This document shows, in pieces, positions 1 to 13,075 of a stretch of 64,000 nucleotides of DNA. The notes under the pieces were generated by a model that searched no databases, was not told the origin of the DNA, and saw only the letters and a program-made list of their open reading frames with translations. Where the stretch lies: NCBI GenBank assembly GCA_002428445.1, contig DIWJ01000024.1, forward strand, positions 4,569 through 68,568, written 5' to 3'. This DNA comes from Syntrophaceae bacterium UBA6109 (GTDB lineage Bacteria > Desulfobacterota > Syntrophia > Syntrophales > UBA6109). A program made the position numbers and the translations under genes. Numbering within the stretch: position 1 is the first letter of the stretch; each line of letters starts with the position of its first letter.

Positions 1-2
1 TG

Positions 3-377
3 GGCACCGCCGAGATCGAGAGCGCCATGGTCGCCCATGCCAAGGTCGCCGAGGCCGCGGCGGTGGGGGTGCCGCATAAGCTCAAGGGCCAGGCGATCTA
101 CGTCTATGTGACGCTGGTGTCAGGCGTGCAGCCGTCGGATGCGCTGCGCCAGGAACTGCAGCAGTGGGTGCGCCGCGAGATCGGCCCGATCGCCGTGCCG
201 GACGTGATCCAATGGGCGCCGGGCCTGCCGAAGACGCGTTCGGGCAAGATCATGCGCCGGTTGCTGCGCAAGATTGCCACCAACGAATACGACTCGCTCG
301 GCGATACCTCCACGCTGGCCGACCCGAGCGTGGTGGACCAGTTGATCGATAACCACAAGGCGATGGAACGCGTATGA
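3..377 (+). CDS. acsA: acetyl-CoA synthetase, C-terminal end (partial)
   Basis: The reading frame is open from the window edge and ends with TGA at 375-377, so only the last ~124 residues are present. It contains the mobile C-terminal domain of an AMP-forming acyl-CoA synthetase. The motif [17 protein letters not shown] carries the conserved lysine that is acetylated in acetyl-CoA synthetases (family knowledge). The '[12 protein letters not shown]' opening and the length of the tail fit Acs better than other family members. The enzyme makes acetyl-CoA from acetate, ATP and CoA in the cytosol. The substrate assignment rests on the C-terminus alone; a propionyl-CoA synthetase is possible. Confidence 0.85.
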   Translation, partial: GTAEIESAMVAHAKVAEAAAVGVPHKLKGQAIYVYVTLVSGVQPSDALRQELQQWVRREIGPIAVPDVIQWAPGLPKTRSGKIMRRLLRKIATNEYDSLGDTSTLADPSVVDQLIDNHKAMERV

Positions 378-420
378 GGGATGGCGTCGGGCAGTACCGT
401 TCGCTTGGCCTGCCAAAAGC

Positions 421-497
421 ATCGCCGCGAGGTCGCGCCTCCCACAAAAAGCAGCGAGCCCACATCGGACCCGTGGGAGGCGCGACCCCGCGGCGAT
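421..497. repeat. Pseudomonas-type REP doublet (inverted pair)
   Basis: Two 25-base arms, 421-445 and 473-497, are inverted repeats of each other with a single mismatch, separated by 27 bases. Each arm carries the GTGGGAGG...GCGGCGAT pattern typical of Pseudomonas REP sequences, and the inverted pair has the layout of a REPIN. It lies between the convergent 3' ends of the acetyl-CoA synthetase and oligopeptidase genes, the usual place for such elements. No other copy was noticed in the window. The remaining bases of the 378-671 interval show no gene. Confidence 0.8.
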
Positions 498-671
498 ACG
501 GGCCGTAGGCCCGCCTGCGCTAGCCCCCGGCCGGGGGCGTCTTCAGCGTGTCGCTGCCGGTGGCGACCTGGGCATTGTCCCTCGGTCGCTGCAGCTCGGC
601 GTCGGAAGGCTCCAGTGGGCAGCCTGCAACTCCGCCCGCTCCAATTACCCGAACTGCCCCGGGTGCCGACG

Positions 672-2711
672 CTACCCGGCCATACCGAACACCTTGAGGA
701 TGAACGCATATTCCAGCGCCACGTCCCTGAGCGCCTGGTAGCGCCCGCTCATGCCGCCATGGCCGGCGCCGAACTCGGTCTTGAGCAGCAGCAGGTTGTC
801 GTCGCTGCGGGTGGCGCGCAGCTTGGCCACCCATTTGGCCGCTTCCCAGTACTGCACGCGGCTGTCGTTGTAGCCGGCCACCGCCAGCAGCGCCGGGTAG
901 GCCTGGGCGCGGACGTTCTCGTAGGGCGCATAGGCCTTGATCCGCTCGTGCACCTCGGGTTGGTTGGGATCGCCCCATTCGTCGTACTCGGTCACGGTCA
1001 GCGGCAGGTCGGCGTTGAGCATGGTGTTGAGCACGTCGACGAAGGGCACTTCGGCGATGGCCGCGCCGAACAGCTCCGGGCGCAGGTTGAGCACCGCGCC
1101 GATCAGCAGCCCGCCGGCGCTGCCGCCGCTGATGGCCAGGCGCTGCGGCGTGGTGTGGCCGTCGGCCAGCAGCTTCTCGGCGCAGGCGATGAAGTCGTTG
1201 AAGGTGTTCGGCTTGTGCTCCAGCTTGCCGGCACGGTACCAGGCCTCGCCGAGATCGCCACCGCCGCGCACATGGGCGATGGCGAAGACGAAGCCGCGGT
1301 CGAGCAGCGACAGCCGCGCGTGCGAGAACCAGGGGTCGAGGCTGTGGCCATAGGCGCCGTAGCCGTAGAGATAGAGCGGCGCCGACTTGCCGAAGCTGTC
1401 GCGGCGCGCCACCAGGCTGATCGGGATTCGCGTGCCGTCCTCGGCGGTGGCCCAGATGCGCCGGCTTTCGTAGGCGTCGGCGTCGAACGGCCCTTCCACC
1501 GGGGTTTCCTTGAGTACGGCCTGGGTGCCATCGGCCAGGGTCAGCTGGCGGATCTGCGCCGGGCGGTTGAGCGCCTCGTAGCGCAGGCGGATCACCGTGC
1601 TGGTGAATTCCAGCGAGTTCTGCACGTGCAGGCTGTAGGCCGCATCGGGCAACTGCAGGCGATAGGGCTGGACGCCCTGCGGCCGCACCTCGATCACGGG
1701 TAGGCCGCTTTCGCGCAGGGTCAGGGTGATCGCCTCGGCATTCAGGCTGACGTCCTCGAGCATCACCGCGTCGCTGTGCGGCACCAGCTCCTGCCAGTGC
1801 TCGCGGCCCGCTCGCGCCTCGTCGGCGCGATACAGGGCGAAGTTGATCCCGGCCTGGTTGCTGCGGATCAACCAGCTCCACTGGCCTTCGTAGAGGCCGT
1901 GGTCGGGGAAGTATTCGTGCTCCTCCTGGCGCGGCGCCAGGCAGGTCCACTGGCCCTGCGGTTCGTCGGCCGGGAGCACCCAGGCTTCGCTGGTGGTCTT
2001 GCTGTGGGAGAGGATCACCAACTGGCGATCGGAGCTGGCGCGGTAGCAGTGCACGAAGAAGCGCCCGTCGGGGTCGTGGAAGACCTCGCTGCTGTCGCTC
2101 TCGCCGAGACGGTGGCGATGAATCCTGTGTGGCCGGTGGGTCTCGTCGAGTTCGCCGAAGAACAGCGTCTGGCTGTCGTTGGCCCAGGTCATGCTGCCGT
2201 CGCAGTCGTCGAAGGGCAGGGCGCTGACTTCGCCACTGGCCAGGTCCTTGACGTACAGCCGGTAGATCTCGTCGCCTTCGCGGTCGAGGCTGTAGGCCAG
2301 CTTGCCGTGGTCCTGGCTGATGCTGAACGCGCCGAGCGAAAGAAAACCGCCACCGGCCAGTTCGTTGGGGTCGAGCAGCAGCTGCTCGGCGCTTTCGTCC
2401 ACGTTCAGCGAGCCATCCAGCGGGCGCGGGCAGCGGTAGTGGCGTGGGTACTCGTCGCCGGCGGTGGTGCGCTGGTAGTACAGCCACGGACCCCAGGGCG
2501 AGGGCAGCGACAGATCGGTTTCGCGGATGCGCCCCTTGATTTCCTGGAACAGCGTTTCGCGCAGTTCGGCCTGGTCGGCGAGCTGTTCCTCGAGATAGGC
2601 GTTCTCCGCCTTGAGGTAGGCGAGCACGTCGTCGGCGTCGCGATTCTCCAGCCAGCGGTAGGGATCGATGTCGGTGTCGGTGTCGGCGCGGGCGATGGGG
2701 GCTTGGGACAT
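672..2711 (-). CDS. ptrB: oligopeptidase B (S9 family protease II)
   Basis: A 679-residue prolyl-oligopeptidase-family serine peptidase, cytosolic, expected to cut short peptides after Arg/Lys. An N-terminal beta-propeller is followed by an alpha/beta hydrolase domain. The nucleophile motif GGSAGG puts Ser at about 531, with candidate Asp at about 616 (YNDSRV) and His at about 651 (GAGHGG), almost the numbering of E. coli OpB. The ATG at 2711 (MSQAPIARA) is preferred over an in-frame ATG at 2747 because CCGGAG lies about 9 bases upstream of it. It is transcribed away from fadB. No signal peptide is visible. Confidence 0.93.
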   Translation of the reverse strand: MSQAPIARADTDTDIDPYRWLENRDADDVLAYLKAENAYLEEQLADQAELRETLFQEIKGRIRETDLSLPSPWGPWLYYQRTTAGDEYPRHYRCPRPLDGSLNVDESAEQLLLDPNELAGGGFLSLGAFSISQDHGKLAYSLDREGDEIYRLYVKDLASGEVSALPFDDCDGSMTWANDSQTLFFGELDETHRPHRIHRHRLGESDSSEVFHDPDGRFFVHCYRASSDRQLVILSHSKTTSEAWVLPADEPQGQWTCLAPRQEEHEYFPDHGLYEGQWSWLIRSNQAGINFALYRADEARAGREHWQELVPHSDAVMLEDVSLNAEAITLTLRESGLPVIEVRPQGVQPYRLQLPDAAYSLHVQNSLEFTSTVIRLRYEALNRPAQIRQLTLADGTQAVLKETPVEGPFDADAYESRRIWATAEDGTRIPISLVARRDSFGKSAPLYLYGYGAYGHSLDPWFSHARLSLLDRGFVFAIAHVRGGGDLGEAWYRAGKLEHKPNTFNDFIACAEKLLADGHTTPQRLAISGGSAGGLLIGAVLNLRPELFGAAIAEVPFVDVLNTMLNADLPLTVTEYDEWGDPNQPEVHERIKAYAPYENVRAQAYPALLAVAGYNDSRVQYWEAAKWVAKLRATRSDDNLLLLKTEFGAGHGGMSGRYQALRDVALEYAFILKVFGMAG

Positions 2712-6481
<3,770 letters not shown>

Positions 6482-6562
6482 CAGACAGATGCAAATGACT
6501 GCGCTAGGCTGATAGCCGCGCCCGCAGGTTCGCGGGCAGAGTTTGTCAGCCGGTGCATGGAA

Positions 6563-6594
6563 GCCGGGGCCTGGTGCCCCGGTTTTTCTTTTTT
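6563..6594 (+). terminator. intrinsic terminator after fadBA
   Basis: Arms CCGGGGC (6564-6570) and GCCCCGG (6576-6582) form a 7-bp GC stem with a 5-base loop, followed by a T-rich run to 6594. It ends the fadBA transcript; the next gene starts 21 bases later with its own ribosome binding site. Confidence 0.85.
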
Positions 6595-6614
6595 GTCGTT
6601 GCGTGGAGGTAGGC

Positions 6615-6848
6615 ATGCAGTTGCAGCCGGGGCGTTATCGCCACTACAAGGGCCCCGAATACCGCGTATTCGCCGTGGCGCGGCATTCCGAGACGGAAGA
6701 GCCGATGGTGTTCTATCAGGCGCTGTACGGGGAACGTGGCCTCTGGGTTCGGCCGCTGTCGATGTTCAGCGAAACCGTCGATGTCAATGGCGAAACCGTC
6801 CCGCGGTTCGCCTTGATCGAGGTCGAGCCGAGCCTTTTTGAGGGTTGA
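6615..6848 (+). CDS. DUF1653 domain protein
   Basis: A 77-residue cytosolic protein starting MQLQPGRYRHYKGPEYRV, the hallmark of DUF1653 (a small beta-rich domain of unknown function). GGAGGT at 6605-6610 precedes the ATG. A gene of this family occupies the same place between fadA and topA in P. aeruginosa (PA3012, from memory). Function is unknown. It starts just after the fadBA terminator, so it either has its own promoter or is expressed by readthrough. Confidence 0.85.
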   Translation: MQLQPGRYRHYKGPEYRVFAVARHSETEEPMVFYQALYGERGLWVRPLSMFSETVDVNGETVPRFALIEVEPSLFEG

Positions 6849-6875
6849 GCTGGCATGCGGCCAGCAGGCTCGCGC

Positions 6876-6905
6876 TTGACCTCACCTCCATCGCCACTAT
6901 ATATA
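6876..6905 (+). promoter_or_regulatory. candidate sigma-70 promoter for topA
   Basis: TTGACC (6876-6881) is followed after 16 or 18 bases by TATATA (6898-6903 or 6900-6905). This is the best promoter-like sequence in the 284-base gap before topA and implies a leader of about 220 bases. The region is AT-rich compared with its surroundings. No start-site data support it. Confidence 0.45.
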
Positions 6906-7132
6906 GCGGTGCTTTTTAGACAGAGCGAAACCTTCAGCGTCCGGTTTACCGGCATTCAGTGGTGCTGATTCGCGCCAGACGTCATCGGGGGATAACGGGC
7001 AGGCTTGTGGGCCGCCGTTCGCAAATTCCGCGCTAGCGTTCGCTGATGCCTTGCCGACCGCCGCTGGCACGGGTATTCACACTGCCGAAGCGTCGCCTCT
7101 GTTCACCTCTCGATTCAGGAACTCTCCTCTCC

Positions 7133-9733
7133 ATGGGTAAATCGCTGGTCATCGTGGAATCACCGGCCAAGGCCAAGACAATCAACAAGTATTTGGGTAA
7201 CCAGTACGTGGTGAAGTCGAGTATCGGCCATATCCGCGACCTCCCCACCAGCGGTTCGGCCAGCAAGGAGCCGGTCAAGCGCGGCAAGGCCGCCGCCGAG
7301 GCGCCCGCGCTGTCGCCCAAGGAAAAGGCCAAGCGCCAGTTGGTCGCGCGCATGGGCGTCGACCCTGAGCACGGCTGGAAGGCCAAGTACGAGATCCTGC
7401 CCGGCAAGGAGAAGGTGATCGAGGAACTGCGCCGCCTGGCCAAGGAAGCCGACACCATCTATCTCGCGACCGACTTGGATAGGGAAGGGGAGGCCATCGC
7501 CTGGCACCTGCGCGAGTCCATCGGTGGCGACGACAGCCGCTACAAGCGCGTGGTGTTCAACGAGATCACCAAGAAGGCGATCCAGGAAGCCTTCGCCGAG
7601 CCCGGCGAGCTCGACCTGAACCGGGTCAACGCGCAGCAGGCGCGGCGCTTCCTCGACCGCGTGGTCGGCTACATGGTTTCGCCGCTGCTCTGGGCGAAGA
7701 TCGCCCGTGGGCTGTCTGCTGGCCGTGTGCAGTCGGTGGCGGTGAAGCTGGTGGTCGAGCGCGAGCGTGAAATCCGCGCCTTCGTTCCGGAAGAATACTG
7801 GGAAGTGCATGCCGACCTGGCCACCGCGCAGCAGGCCAAGGTGCGTTTCGAAGTCGCCCGCGAGAACGGCGAGGCCTTCAAGCCGCTGAACGAGGCGCAG
7901 GCCAATGCCGCGCTGGAGAAGCTCAAGGGCGCGAAGTACAGCGTCAGCAAGCGCGAGGACAAGCCGACCAGCAGCAAGCCGTCGGCGCCTTTCATCACCT
8001 CGACCCTGCAGCAGGCGGCGAGCAATCGCCTGGGCTTCGGCGTGAAGAAGACCATGATGATGGCCCAGCGGCTCTACGAGGCGGGCTACATCACCTACAT
8101 GCGTACCGACTCGACCAACCTCTCGGCCGACGCCATCGCCATGGTGCGCGGCTTCATCGAGGACGAGTTCGGCAACAAATACCTGCCCGAGAAGCCCAAC
8201 GTCTATTCGAGCAAGGAGGGCGCTCAGGAGGCGCACGAGGCGATCCGCCCGTCCGACGTCAACCTGCGGCCCAACCAGCTGTCCGGCATGGAGCGCGACG
8301 CCGAGCGCCTGTATGAGCTGATCTGGCGCCAGTTCGTTGCCTGCCAGATGCCGCCAGCGCAGTACCTGTCCACCAGCGTGACGGTCAGCGCCGGTGACTT
8401 CGAGCTGCGCGCCAAGGGCCGCATCCTCAAGTTCGACGGCTACACCAAAGTCATGCCGCAGCAGAGCAAGGCCGGCGAGGACGACGTGCTACCGGAAATG
8501 AACAAGGGCGACGACATGAAGCTGCTCAAGCTCGATCCGAGCCAGCACTTCACCAAGCCGCCGGCGCGCTATTCCGAAGCCAGCCTGGTCAAGGAAATGG
8601 AGAAGCGTGGCATCGGCCGGCCGTCGACCTACGCGGCGATCATTTCGACCATCCAGGATCGCGGCTACGTCTCGCTGCACAACCGTCGTTTCTACTCGGA
8701 GAAGATGGGCGACATCGTCACCGAACGCCTCTCCGAGAGCTTCAACAACCTGATGGACTACGGCTTCACCGCCGGCATGGAAGAGCACCTGGACGACGTC
8801 GCCCAGGGCGAGCGCGACTGGAAGCACGTGCTCGACGAGTTCTACGGCGATTTCCGCAAGAAACTGGAAGTCGCCGAGGCCAGCGAGAACGGCATGCGCG
8901 CCAACCAGCCGACGCTGACCGACATCCCGTGCAAGGTCTGTGGCCGGCCGATGATGATCCGCACCGCTTCGACCGGTGTGTTCCTCGGCTGCTCCGGCTA
9001 CAGCCTGCCGCCGAAGGAGCGCTGCAAGTCGACGGTCAACCTGATCCCAGGTGACGAGATCGCCGCCGATGACGAGGGCGAGTCCGAGTCCCGCGTGCTG
9101 CTTGGCAAGCGTCGCTGCCCGATCTGCAGCACCGCAATGGATGCCTATCTGCTCGACGAGACGCAGAAACTGCATATCTGCGGCAACAACCCGGATTGCT
9201 CCGGTTATGAAATCGAGAAGGGCCAGTACCGCATCAAGGGCTACGAGGGGCCGAGCCTGGAATGCGACAAGTGCGGCAGTGAAATGCAGCTCAAGACCGG
9301 CCGTTTCGGCAAGTTCTTCGGCTGCACCAATGCCGAGTGCAAGAACACCCGCAAGCTGCTGAAGAACGGCGAGCCGGCGCCGCCGAAGATGGATGCGGTG
9401 AAGATGCCGGAACTGCGCTGCGAGAAGGTCGACGACACCTACGTGCTGCGCGACGGCGCTTCGGGGCTGTTCCTCGCCGCCAGCCAGTTCCCGAAGAACC
9501 GCGAAACCCGCGCGCCGCTGGTGCAGGAGCTGATCCCGCACAAGGACGAGATCGATCCGAAGTATCACTTCCTGCTCGAGGCGCCGCGGCAGGACCCGGA
9601 AGGCCGTCCGGCAGTGATCCGCTACAGCCGCAAGAGCAAGGAGCAGTACGTCCAGTCCGAGGTCAACGGCAAGCCCACCGGCTGGAAGGCCTTCTACGAC
9701 GGCGGCAAGTGGAAGGTCGAGGACAAGCGCTGA
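7133..9733 (+). CDS. topA: DNA topoisomerase I
   Basis: 866-residue type IA topoisomerase that relaxes negative supercoils. It opens with the TOPRIM signature [17 protein letters not shown] and has DLDREGE at about 114-120. Active-site Tyr is at about 322 in [13 protein letters not shown] (E. coli Tyr319). The C-terminus carries CxxC zinc-ribbon modules ([19 protein letters not shown] with a downstream Cys pair). The ATG at 7133 is the start; a longer in-frame extension to 7046 encodes a non-conserved stretch. Length agrees with Pseudomonas TopA. The long leader suggests room for regulation but no site was recognised. Confidence 0.97.
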   Translation: MGKSLVIVESPAKAKTINKYLGNQYVVKSSIGHIRDLPTSGSASKEPVKRGKAAAEAPALSPKEKAKRQLVARMGVDPEHGWKAKYEILPGKEKVIEELRRLAKEADTIYLATDLDREGEAIAWHLRESIGGDDSRYKRVVFNEITKKAIQEAFAEPGELDLNRVNAQQARRFLDRVVGYMVSPLLWAKIARGLSAGRVQSVAVKLVVEREREIRAFVPEEYWEVHADLATAQQAKVRFEVARENGEAFKPLNEAQANAALEKLKGAKYSVSKREDKPTSSKPSAPFITSTLQQAASNRLGFGVKKTMMMAQRLYEAGYITYMRTDSTNLSADAIAMVRGFIEDEFGNKYLPEKPNVYSSKEGAQEAHEAIRPSDVNLRPNQLSGMERDAERLYELIWRQFVACQMPPAQYLSTSVTVSAGDFELRAKGRILKFDGYTKVMPQQSKAGEDDVLPEMNKGDDMKLLKLDPSQHFTKPPARYSEASLVKEMEKRGIGRPSTYAAIISTIQDRGYVSLHNRRFYSEKMGDIVTERLSESFNNLMDYGFTAGMEEHLDDVAQGERDWKHVLDEFYGDFRKKLEVAEASENGMRANQPTLTDIPCKVCGRPMMIRTASTGVFLGCSGYSLPPKERCKSTVNLIPGDEIAADDEGESESRVLLGKRRCPICSTAMDAYLLDETQKLHICGNNPDCSGYEIEKGQYRIKGYEGPSLECDKCGSEMQLKTGRFGKFFGCTNAECKNTRKLLKNGEPAPPKMDAVKMPELRCEKVDDTYVLRDGASGLFLAASQFPKNRETRAPLVQELIPHKDEIDPKYHFLLEAPRQDPEGRPAVIRYSRKSKEQYVQSEVNGKPTGWKAFYDGGKWKVEDKR

Positions 9734-9741
9734 CAGGCCTT

Positions 9742-9779
9742 GCCGGCCCGGTGTCCGATGAGCGGGCGCTTGGGCCGGC
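9742..9779. repeat. 8-bp perfect inverted repeat after topA
   Basis: GCCGGCCC (9742-9749) and GGGCCGGC (9772-9779) flank a 22-base loop just after the topA stop. There is no T-run, so it may be an RNA-stabilising hairpin or a factor-dependent terminator. Confidence 0.5.
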
Positions 9780-9903
9780 GCGCTTCGATACCGGCGCCGT
9801 GGCCAGCTTCCGTTATCCCCCCCCCAGTGACACGGACGTGCTATTGGCGCGATGCCGCGCGAAGGTTCATTCTCTGCAACATCCCCTTTTCGGAGAGCAT
9901 CCC

Positions 9904-10422
9904 ATGGCTCACGAGCTCTACACCCGCACCAACCAGAAGATCTTTTTCGCCGGCCTGTCGCTGGATAGCTGGCGCAAGGCCGAAGAGGCCGCGTCGCTGA
10001 ACTCCCAGGGGTTGATCCAGGCCGAGCGCGAAGCCTGCCTGTTCCATCTCTACGGCGCTCTGCTGGGGCTGTGCCACGAGATCGCCGGCTACTATCGCAC
10101 GTCCGGCGCGGGTGCCCGCGCGGTGGCGGCGTTCCTCACCCGTGACGTGCTCGAAGCCGCGCCGAGCCCCGAACTTGCCGAACTGCTGGAGTTGTCCGAG
10201 CAGCCGGATACCTGGCTGTCTCAACTGCTCGGTGCCTATGACGCGCTGTTCGAGGCGCCACGGGCGCCGGCGAAGGTCAAGACCGATCCGCGCCAGCCGC
10301 TGATCGAGGCGGTCAGCCTCGAAGAGGAAGTCCCGCCCTTGCCACGGGCCGAACTGGAGGCCTGGCGGCAGAACCTCAAGGGCTTGGCGTTGCGCTTTCG
10401 TGAATCGCTGACGGAGTGGTGA
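9904..10422 (+). CDS. DUF6586 family protein
   Basis: A 172-residue protein with no signal peptide or membrane segment; predicted cytosolic and mainly helical. The opening MAHELYTRTNQKIFFAGLSL matches the conserved protein next to topA in pseudomonads (PA3010 in P. aeruginosa, from memory). GGAG lies shortly before the ATG. Its function is unknown and the sequence shows no catalytic motif. It is a stand-alone gene, convergent with the transporter gene that follows. Confidence 0.8.
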   Translation: MAHELYTRTNQKIFFAGLSLDSWRKAEEAASLNSQGLIQAEREACLFHLYGALLGLCHEIAGYYRTSGAGARAVAAFLTRDVLEAAPSPELAELLELSEQPDTWLSQLLGAYDALFEAPRAPAKVKTDPRQPLIEAVSLEEEVPPLPRAELEAWRQNLKGLALRFRESLTEW

Positions 10423-10440
10423 GACGCGCCCGCCGCGGCA

Positions 10441-11280
10441 TCATGCGCGGTACCTGATCCTCAGCACCAGGGCGATGCCGCCGAGTATGGCCGCGCCGGA
10501 GATGAGCAGCGTTGCCGTCAGCGCCTCCCCCAGCAGCAGGGCGCCGGCAATTGCGGTGAGCAGGGGTACGCTGAGCTGTACGCTGGCAGCTTGTATCGCC
10601 ACCAGGCCGGGTATGGCCGCGTACCAGATGGCGTAGCCGATTCCCGATGTCAGTGCGCCGGAGAGTAGCGCATAGACCACGCCGGCCCGATCCCATTGCT
10701 GCTGCCCCATCAGGATGAGGCACAGCAGCGCTGCGAATGGAACGGCCCTGGCGAAGTTGCCCGCGGTTGCCGCGAGCGGGTTGCTGGCCGCCCGTCCCCG
10801 CAGCGAATACACGCCCCAGGCCACACCTGACAGCAGCATCAGCAGGGCACCACCGAGCGCCGGTGCGCGGCTTCCCGGCAGCAACAGGATCAGCAACCCG
10901 CTCAGGGCGAGCAGCAGGCCGATTATCTGCCCTCGGCTGAACCGCTCGCCCTTCAGTAAGCCCCAGGCCAGCATGCTCAGCTGCACCGCGCCGAACAGCA
11001 GCAGCGCACCGGCCCCCGCATCCAGGCTGAGATAGGCGAAGGAGAAGCTCGCGGCATAGGCGAACAGGGCGCATGCACTGAGCCAGTCTCCGCTCAGCGG
11101 TTGGTTGGGCCGACGGATGCGCAGCAGCAGCCAGAGCGCGATTGCTCCGGCGAATATGCGCAGCCCGGTAAAACTGGCAGGGTCCATGCCGGTGTCCCTC
11201 AGGGCAATGCGGCAAAGAATCGAGTTGCCGGCGAATGCAAGCATGGCCAGGGTGGTGAGCAGCAAGGTGCGGATCGTCAT
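10441..11280 (-). CDS. EamA/DMT-superfamily transporter
   Basis: 279 residues with about ten hydrophobic helices in two homologous five-helix halves, the layout of drug/metabolite (EamA) transporters of the inner membrane. The N-terminal half has NSILCRIAL and FTGLRIFAGAIALW; the second half has ALLSGALTSGIGYAIWY and QLSVPLLTAIAGALLLGEAL, typical of the repeat. The substrate cannot be told from sequence; relatives export amino acids or metabolites. It is transcribed opposite to its neighbours and ends 18 bases from the DUF6586 stop. Confidence 0.9.
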   Translation of the reverse strand: MTIRTLLLTTLAMLAFAGNSILCRIALRDTGMDPASFTGLRIFAGAIALWLLLRIRRPNQPLSGDWLSACALFAYAASFSFAYLSLDAGAGALLLFGAVQLSMLAWGLLKGERFSRGQIIGLLLALSGLLILLLPGSRAPALGGALLMLLSGVAWGVYSLRGRAASNPLAATAGNFARAVPFAALLCLILMGQQQWDRAGVVYALLSGALTSGIGYAIWYAAIPGLVAIQAASVQLSVPLLTAIAGALLLGEALTATLLISGAAILGGIALVLRIRYRA

Positions 11281-11468
11281 GTGCAGTCCTGTTCTCGGGG
11301 CGCATCGAGACGCCCACTTTCTTTTTCAGCACATCCTACGTTGTTGGCATTGCCGCGTGCATGATCGCTCTTCCGATGGGAGGCAATGAAGACCTGCTTC
11401 GGTCGGCCAACAGCTGTTCTGTCGGTAGTCGGCTGGTACAATGCCCGCCTTTCATGCGGAGCTGATCC

Positions 11469-11705
11469 ATGCCTACATCTTTTCTGGAAATCGTCGAGCT
11501 ACCCGACGGGCGCATCGTGCTTCGCCGCGCCGAGGACGAGGAGGTGCTGGTCACGCTGGATTTCTCCGATGATGCCAAGTTGTTCCTGCAGGGGCAGCAT
11601 GTCGAGATCGCCAAGGCAATGTTCAATGTCGGGGTGCAGATGGCCGGCCGCATGACGGAAGGCGATTTCGAGCGGGAGGACGAGGAACCGCGCGTTCTGC
11701 ATTGA
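11469..11705 (+). CDS. conserved small protein upstream of sulA (PA3009-like)
   Basis: A 78-residue acidic protein beginning MPTSFLEIVELPDGRIVLRR. No membrane segment or signal peptide is seen. GGAG lies about 8 bases before the ATG. A protein of this type sits at the same location, between a DUF6586 gene and sulA, in P. aeruginosa. Function unknown. The high Glu/Asp content and short length suggest a soluble single-domain protein. Confidence 0.8.
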   Translation: MPTSFLEIVELPDGRIVLRRAEDEEVLVTLDFSDDAKLFLQGQHVEIAKAMFNVGVQMAGRMTEGDFEREDEEPRVLH

Positions 11706-11780
11706 GGCGGGAGGCGGTCGGTGGCAGCAGGTCGAGGGCCTGCTTCGGAGGAGGGCAGCACGTTCCCTGTGCTTTGCGAC

Positions 11781-12251
11781 TCAACAACCCAGGCGGATAT
11801 TGAGGCTTTGCGCTTCGCCAAGCGCGGCGGAGGCGCGCAGCTTGTTGCGGGTGAGGGCGTCGAGTTGCCCGAGCCAACTGACGACGGTGTGGCTGCAGCC
11901 CGAAGCGAGCGCCTTGCAGGCGAGCCCGAGTGCGCCTTCGGCGTCGCGTGGCTGCAGCAGGATGATGCGTTCACGGTTCAGCCCGCACTTGCGCAGCCAG
12001 TTCTGCGAGAGAAAGGCGGGCGGGGCGATCAGGGTCAGCCAGCGGCTGTCCGCGGCATCACCGAGTTCGCGCAGGATGGGCGCGAGCAGCAGGTGGCAAT
12101 GTTCACTGCTGCCGCTGAGGCTCAGTTCGCTCAGGTGTTCCTGCTCGGGCTTGCTGCGTGGCTTCATCTCGCCGAAGGGCGTCAGGCTATGGGCGATGAC
12201 GCCGTCGAACAGGGAAAGTTGTGGCCGGGAAGTGCTGGTCTGGTACTGCAT
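11781..12251 (-). CDS. sulA: SOS cell division inhibitor SulA
   Basis: 156 residues. SulA binds FtsZ and delays division during the SOS response. The central region LLLAPILRELGDAADSRWLTLIAPP followed by RIILLQPRDAEGALGLACKALASGCSHTVVSWLG resembles the RecA-like fold of the family. It starts 10 bases after the lexA stop, giving the lexA-sulA operon seen in pseudomonads, so it is expected to be controlled by the LexA boxes at 12,879-12,913. Assignment is by motif and synteny. Confidence 0.9.
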   Translation of the reverse strand: MQYQTSTSRPQLSLFDGVIAHSLTPFGEMKPRSKPEQEHLSELSLSGSSEHCHLLLAPILRELGDAADSRWLTLIAPPAFLSQNWLRKCGLNRERIILLQPRDAEGALGLACKALASGCSHTVVSWLGQLDALTRNKLRASAALGEAQSLNIRLGC

Positions 12252-12261
12252 GAACCTCTCC

Positions 12262-12870
12262 TTAGCGGCGTATGACGCCGACGCTCAAGCCTTCTATCAC
12301 CAATTCCTGATGTTCGAGATCGACCTCGATGGGGGCGAATTCCGGGTTTTCCGCCAGTAGCCAGACTTTCTTGCCGTCGCGCTTGAAGCGCTTGACGGTA
12401 ACCTCGTCGCCGACCCGCGCGACCACGATCTGGCCATTGCGTGCTTCACGGGTGGTGTGCACGGCCAACAGGTCGCCATCGAAAATGCCGATGTCCTTCA
12501 TGCTCATGCCATGAACACGCAGTAGATAATCGGCGCGTGGATGGAAAAAAGTGGGGTTGATCTGGCAGGATTCCTCGACATGCTGCTGGGCCAGGATCGG
12601 AGCGCCCGCCGCGACGCGGCCGATGATCGGCAGACCGGATTCCTGGGGGGCGGGTTCGAAGTCGGGAATACGTATCCCGCGGGAAGCGCCGGGCGTCATC
12701 TCGATGGCGCCTTTGCGAGCGAGCGCCTTGAGATGCTCCTCGGCCGCATTGGGGGACTTGAAGCCGAGCTCCTGGGCGATTTCCGCGCGGGTAGGCGGGT
12801 AGCCATTGTCTTCCAGGCAACGCTTGATGAAGGCGAGGATTTCCGACTGGCGGGGCGTCAGCTTGATCAT
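12262..12870 (-). CDS. lexA: SOS repressor LexA
   Basis: 202-residue transcriptional repressor with an N-terminal winged helix-turn-helix ([15 protein letters not shown]...[23 protein letters not shown]) and a C-terminal S24 peptidase domain. Self-cleavage site Ala88-Gly89 lies in [10 protein letters not shown]. The catalytic dyad is Ser123 (VHGMSMKD) and Lys160 ([10 protein letters not shown]), each offset by +4 from E. coli LexA. Two LexA boxes in its own promoter indicate autorepression, and sulA follows in the same operon. It is divergent from psrA. Confidence 0.98.
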   Translation of the reverse strand: MIKLTPRQSEILAFIKRCLEDNGYPPTRAEIAQELGFKSPNAAEEHLKALARKGAIEMTPGASRGIRIPDFEPAPQESGLPIIGRVAAGAPILAQQHVEESCQINPTFFHPRADYLLRVHGMSMKDIGIFDGDLLAVHTTREARNGQIVVARVGDEVTVKRFKRDGKKVWLLAENPEFAPIEVDLEHQELVIEGLSVGVIRR

Positions 12871-12878
12871 GGCGGTCT

Positions 12879-12913
12879 CTGTTCTTTTATACAGTGACTG
12901 GGATTATATACAG
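12879..12913 (-). promoter_or_regulatory. two tandem LexA (SOS) boxes in the lexA promoter
   Basis: Two CTG-N10-CAG palindromes occupy 12,879-12,894 and 12,898-12,913, only 3 bases apart and starting 9 bases upstream of the lexA ATG. Both have AT-rich cores as in the gammaproteobacterial consensus. On the minus strand a TATAAT lies within the distal box and TTGCCA 16 bases before it, so bound LexA would cover the promoter. The double box is like the arrangement in E. coli lexA. Confidence 0.9.
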
Positions 12914-13016
12914 TGATCGGGCCTTGGCAATGACTGTTTCGCCGGTCCCGGGGCCGGCTGGGTGCGGGGGAGAAAGCCCTGCGACGATGACGCTAGTCTC
13001 GTGCGGGGTTTCATGG

Positions 13017-13060
13017 TTGACTTGTGGGTGGCTGAAACGTAAGTTTCAAACGGATGTTTG
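13017..13060 (+). promoter_or_regulatory. psrA promoter overlapped by two PsrA operators
   Basis: Two perfect PsrA-type sites abut: GAAAC-GTAA-GTTTC at 13,034-13,047 and CAAAC-GGAT-GTTTG at 13,047-13,060, sharing one base. TTGACT (13,017-13,022) and TAAGTT (13,040-13,045), 17 bases apart, form a plausible promoter whose -10 lies inside the first site. This arrangement predicts autorepression, which is known for PsrA in P. aeruginosa. Confidence 0.8.
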
Positions 13061-13075
13061 TCTTTCGGAGGGGGC

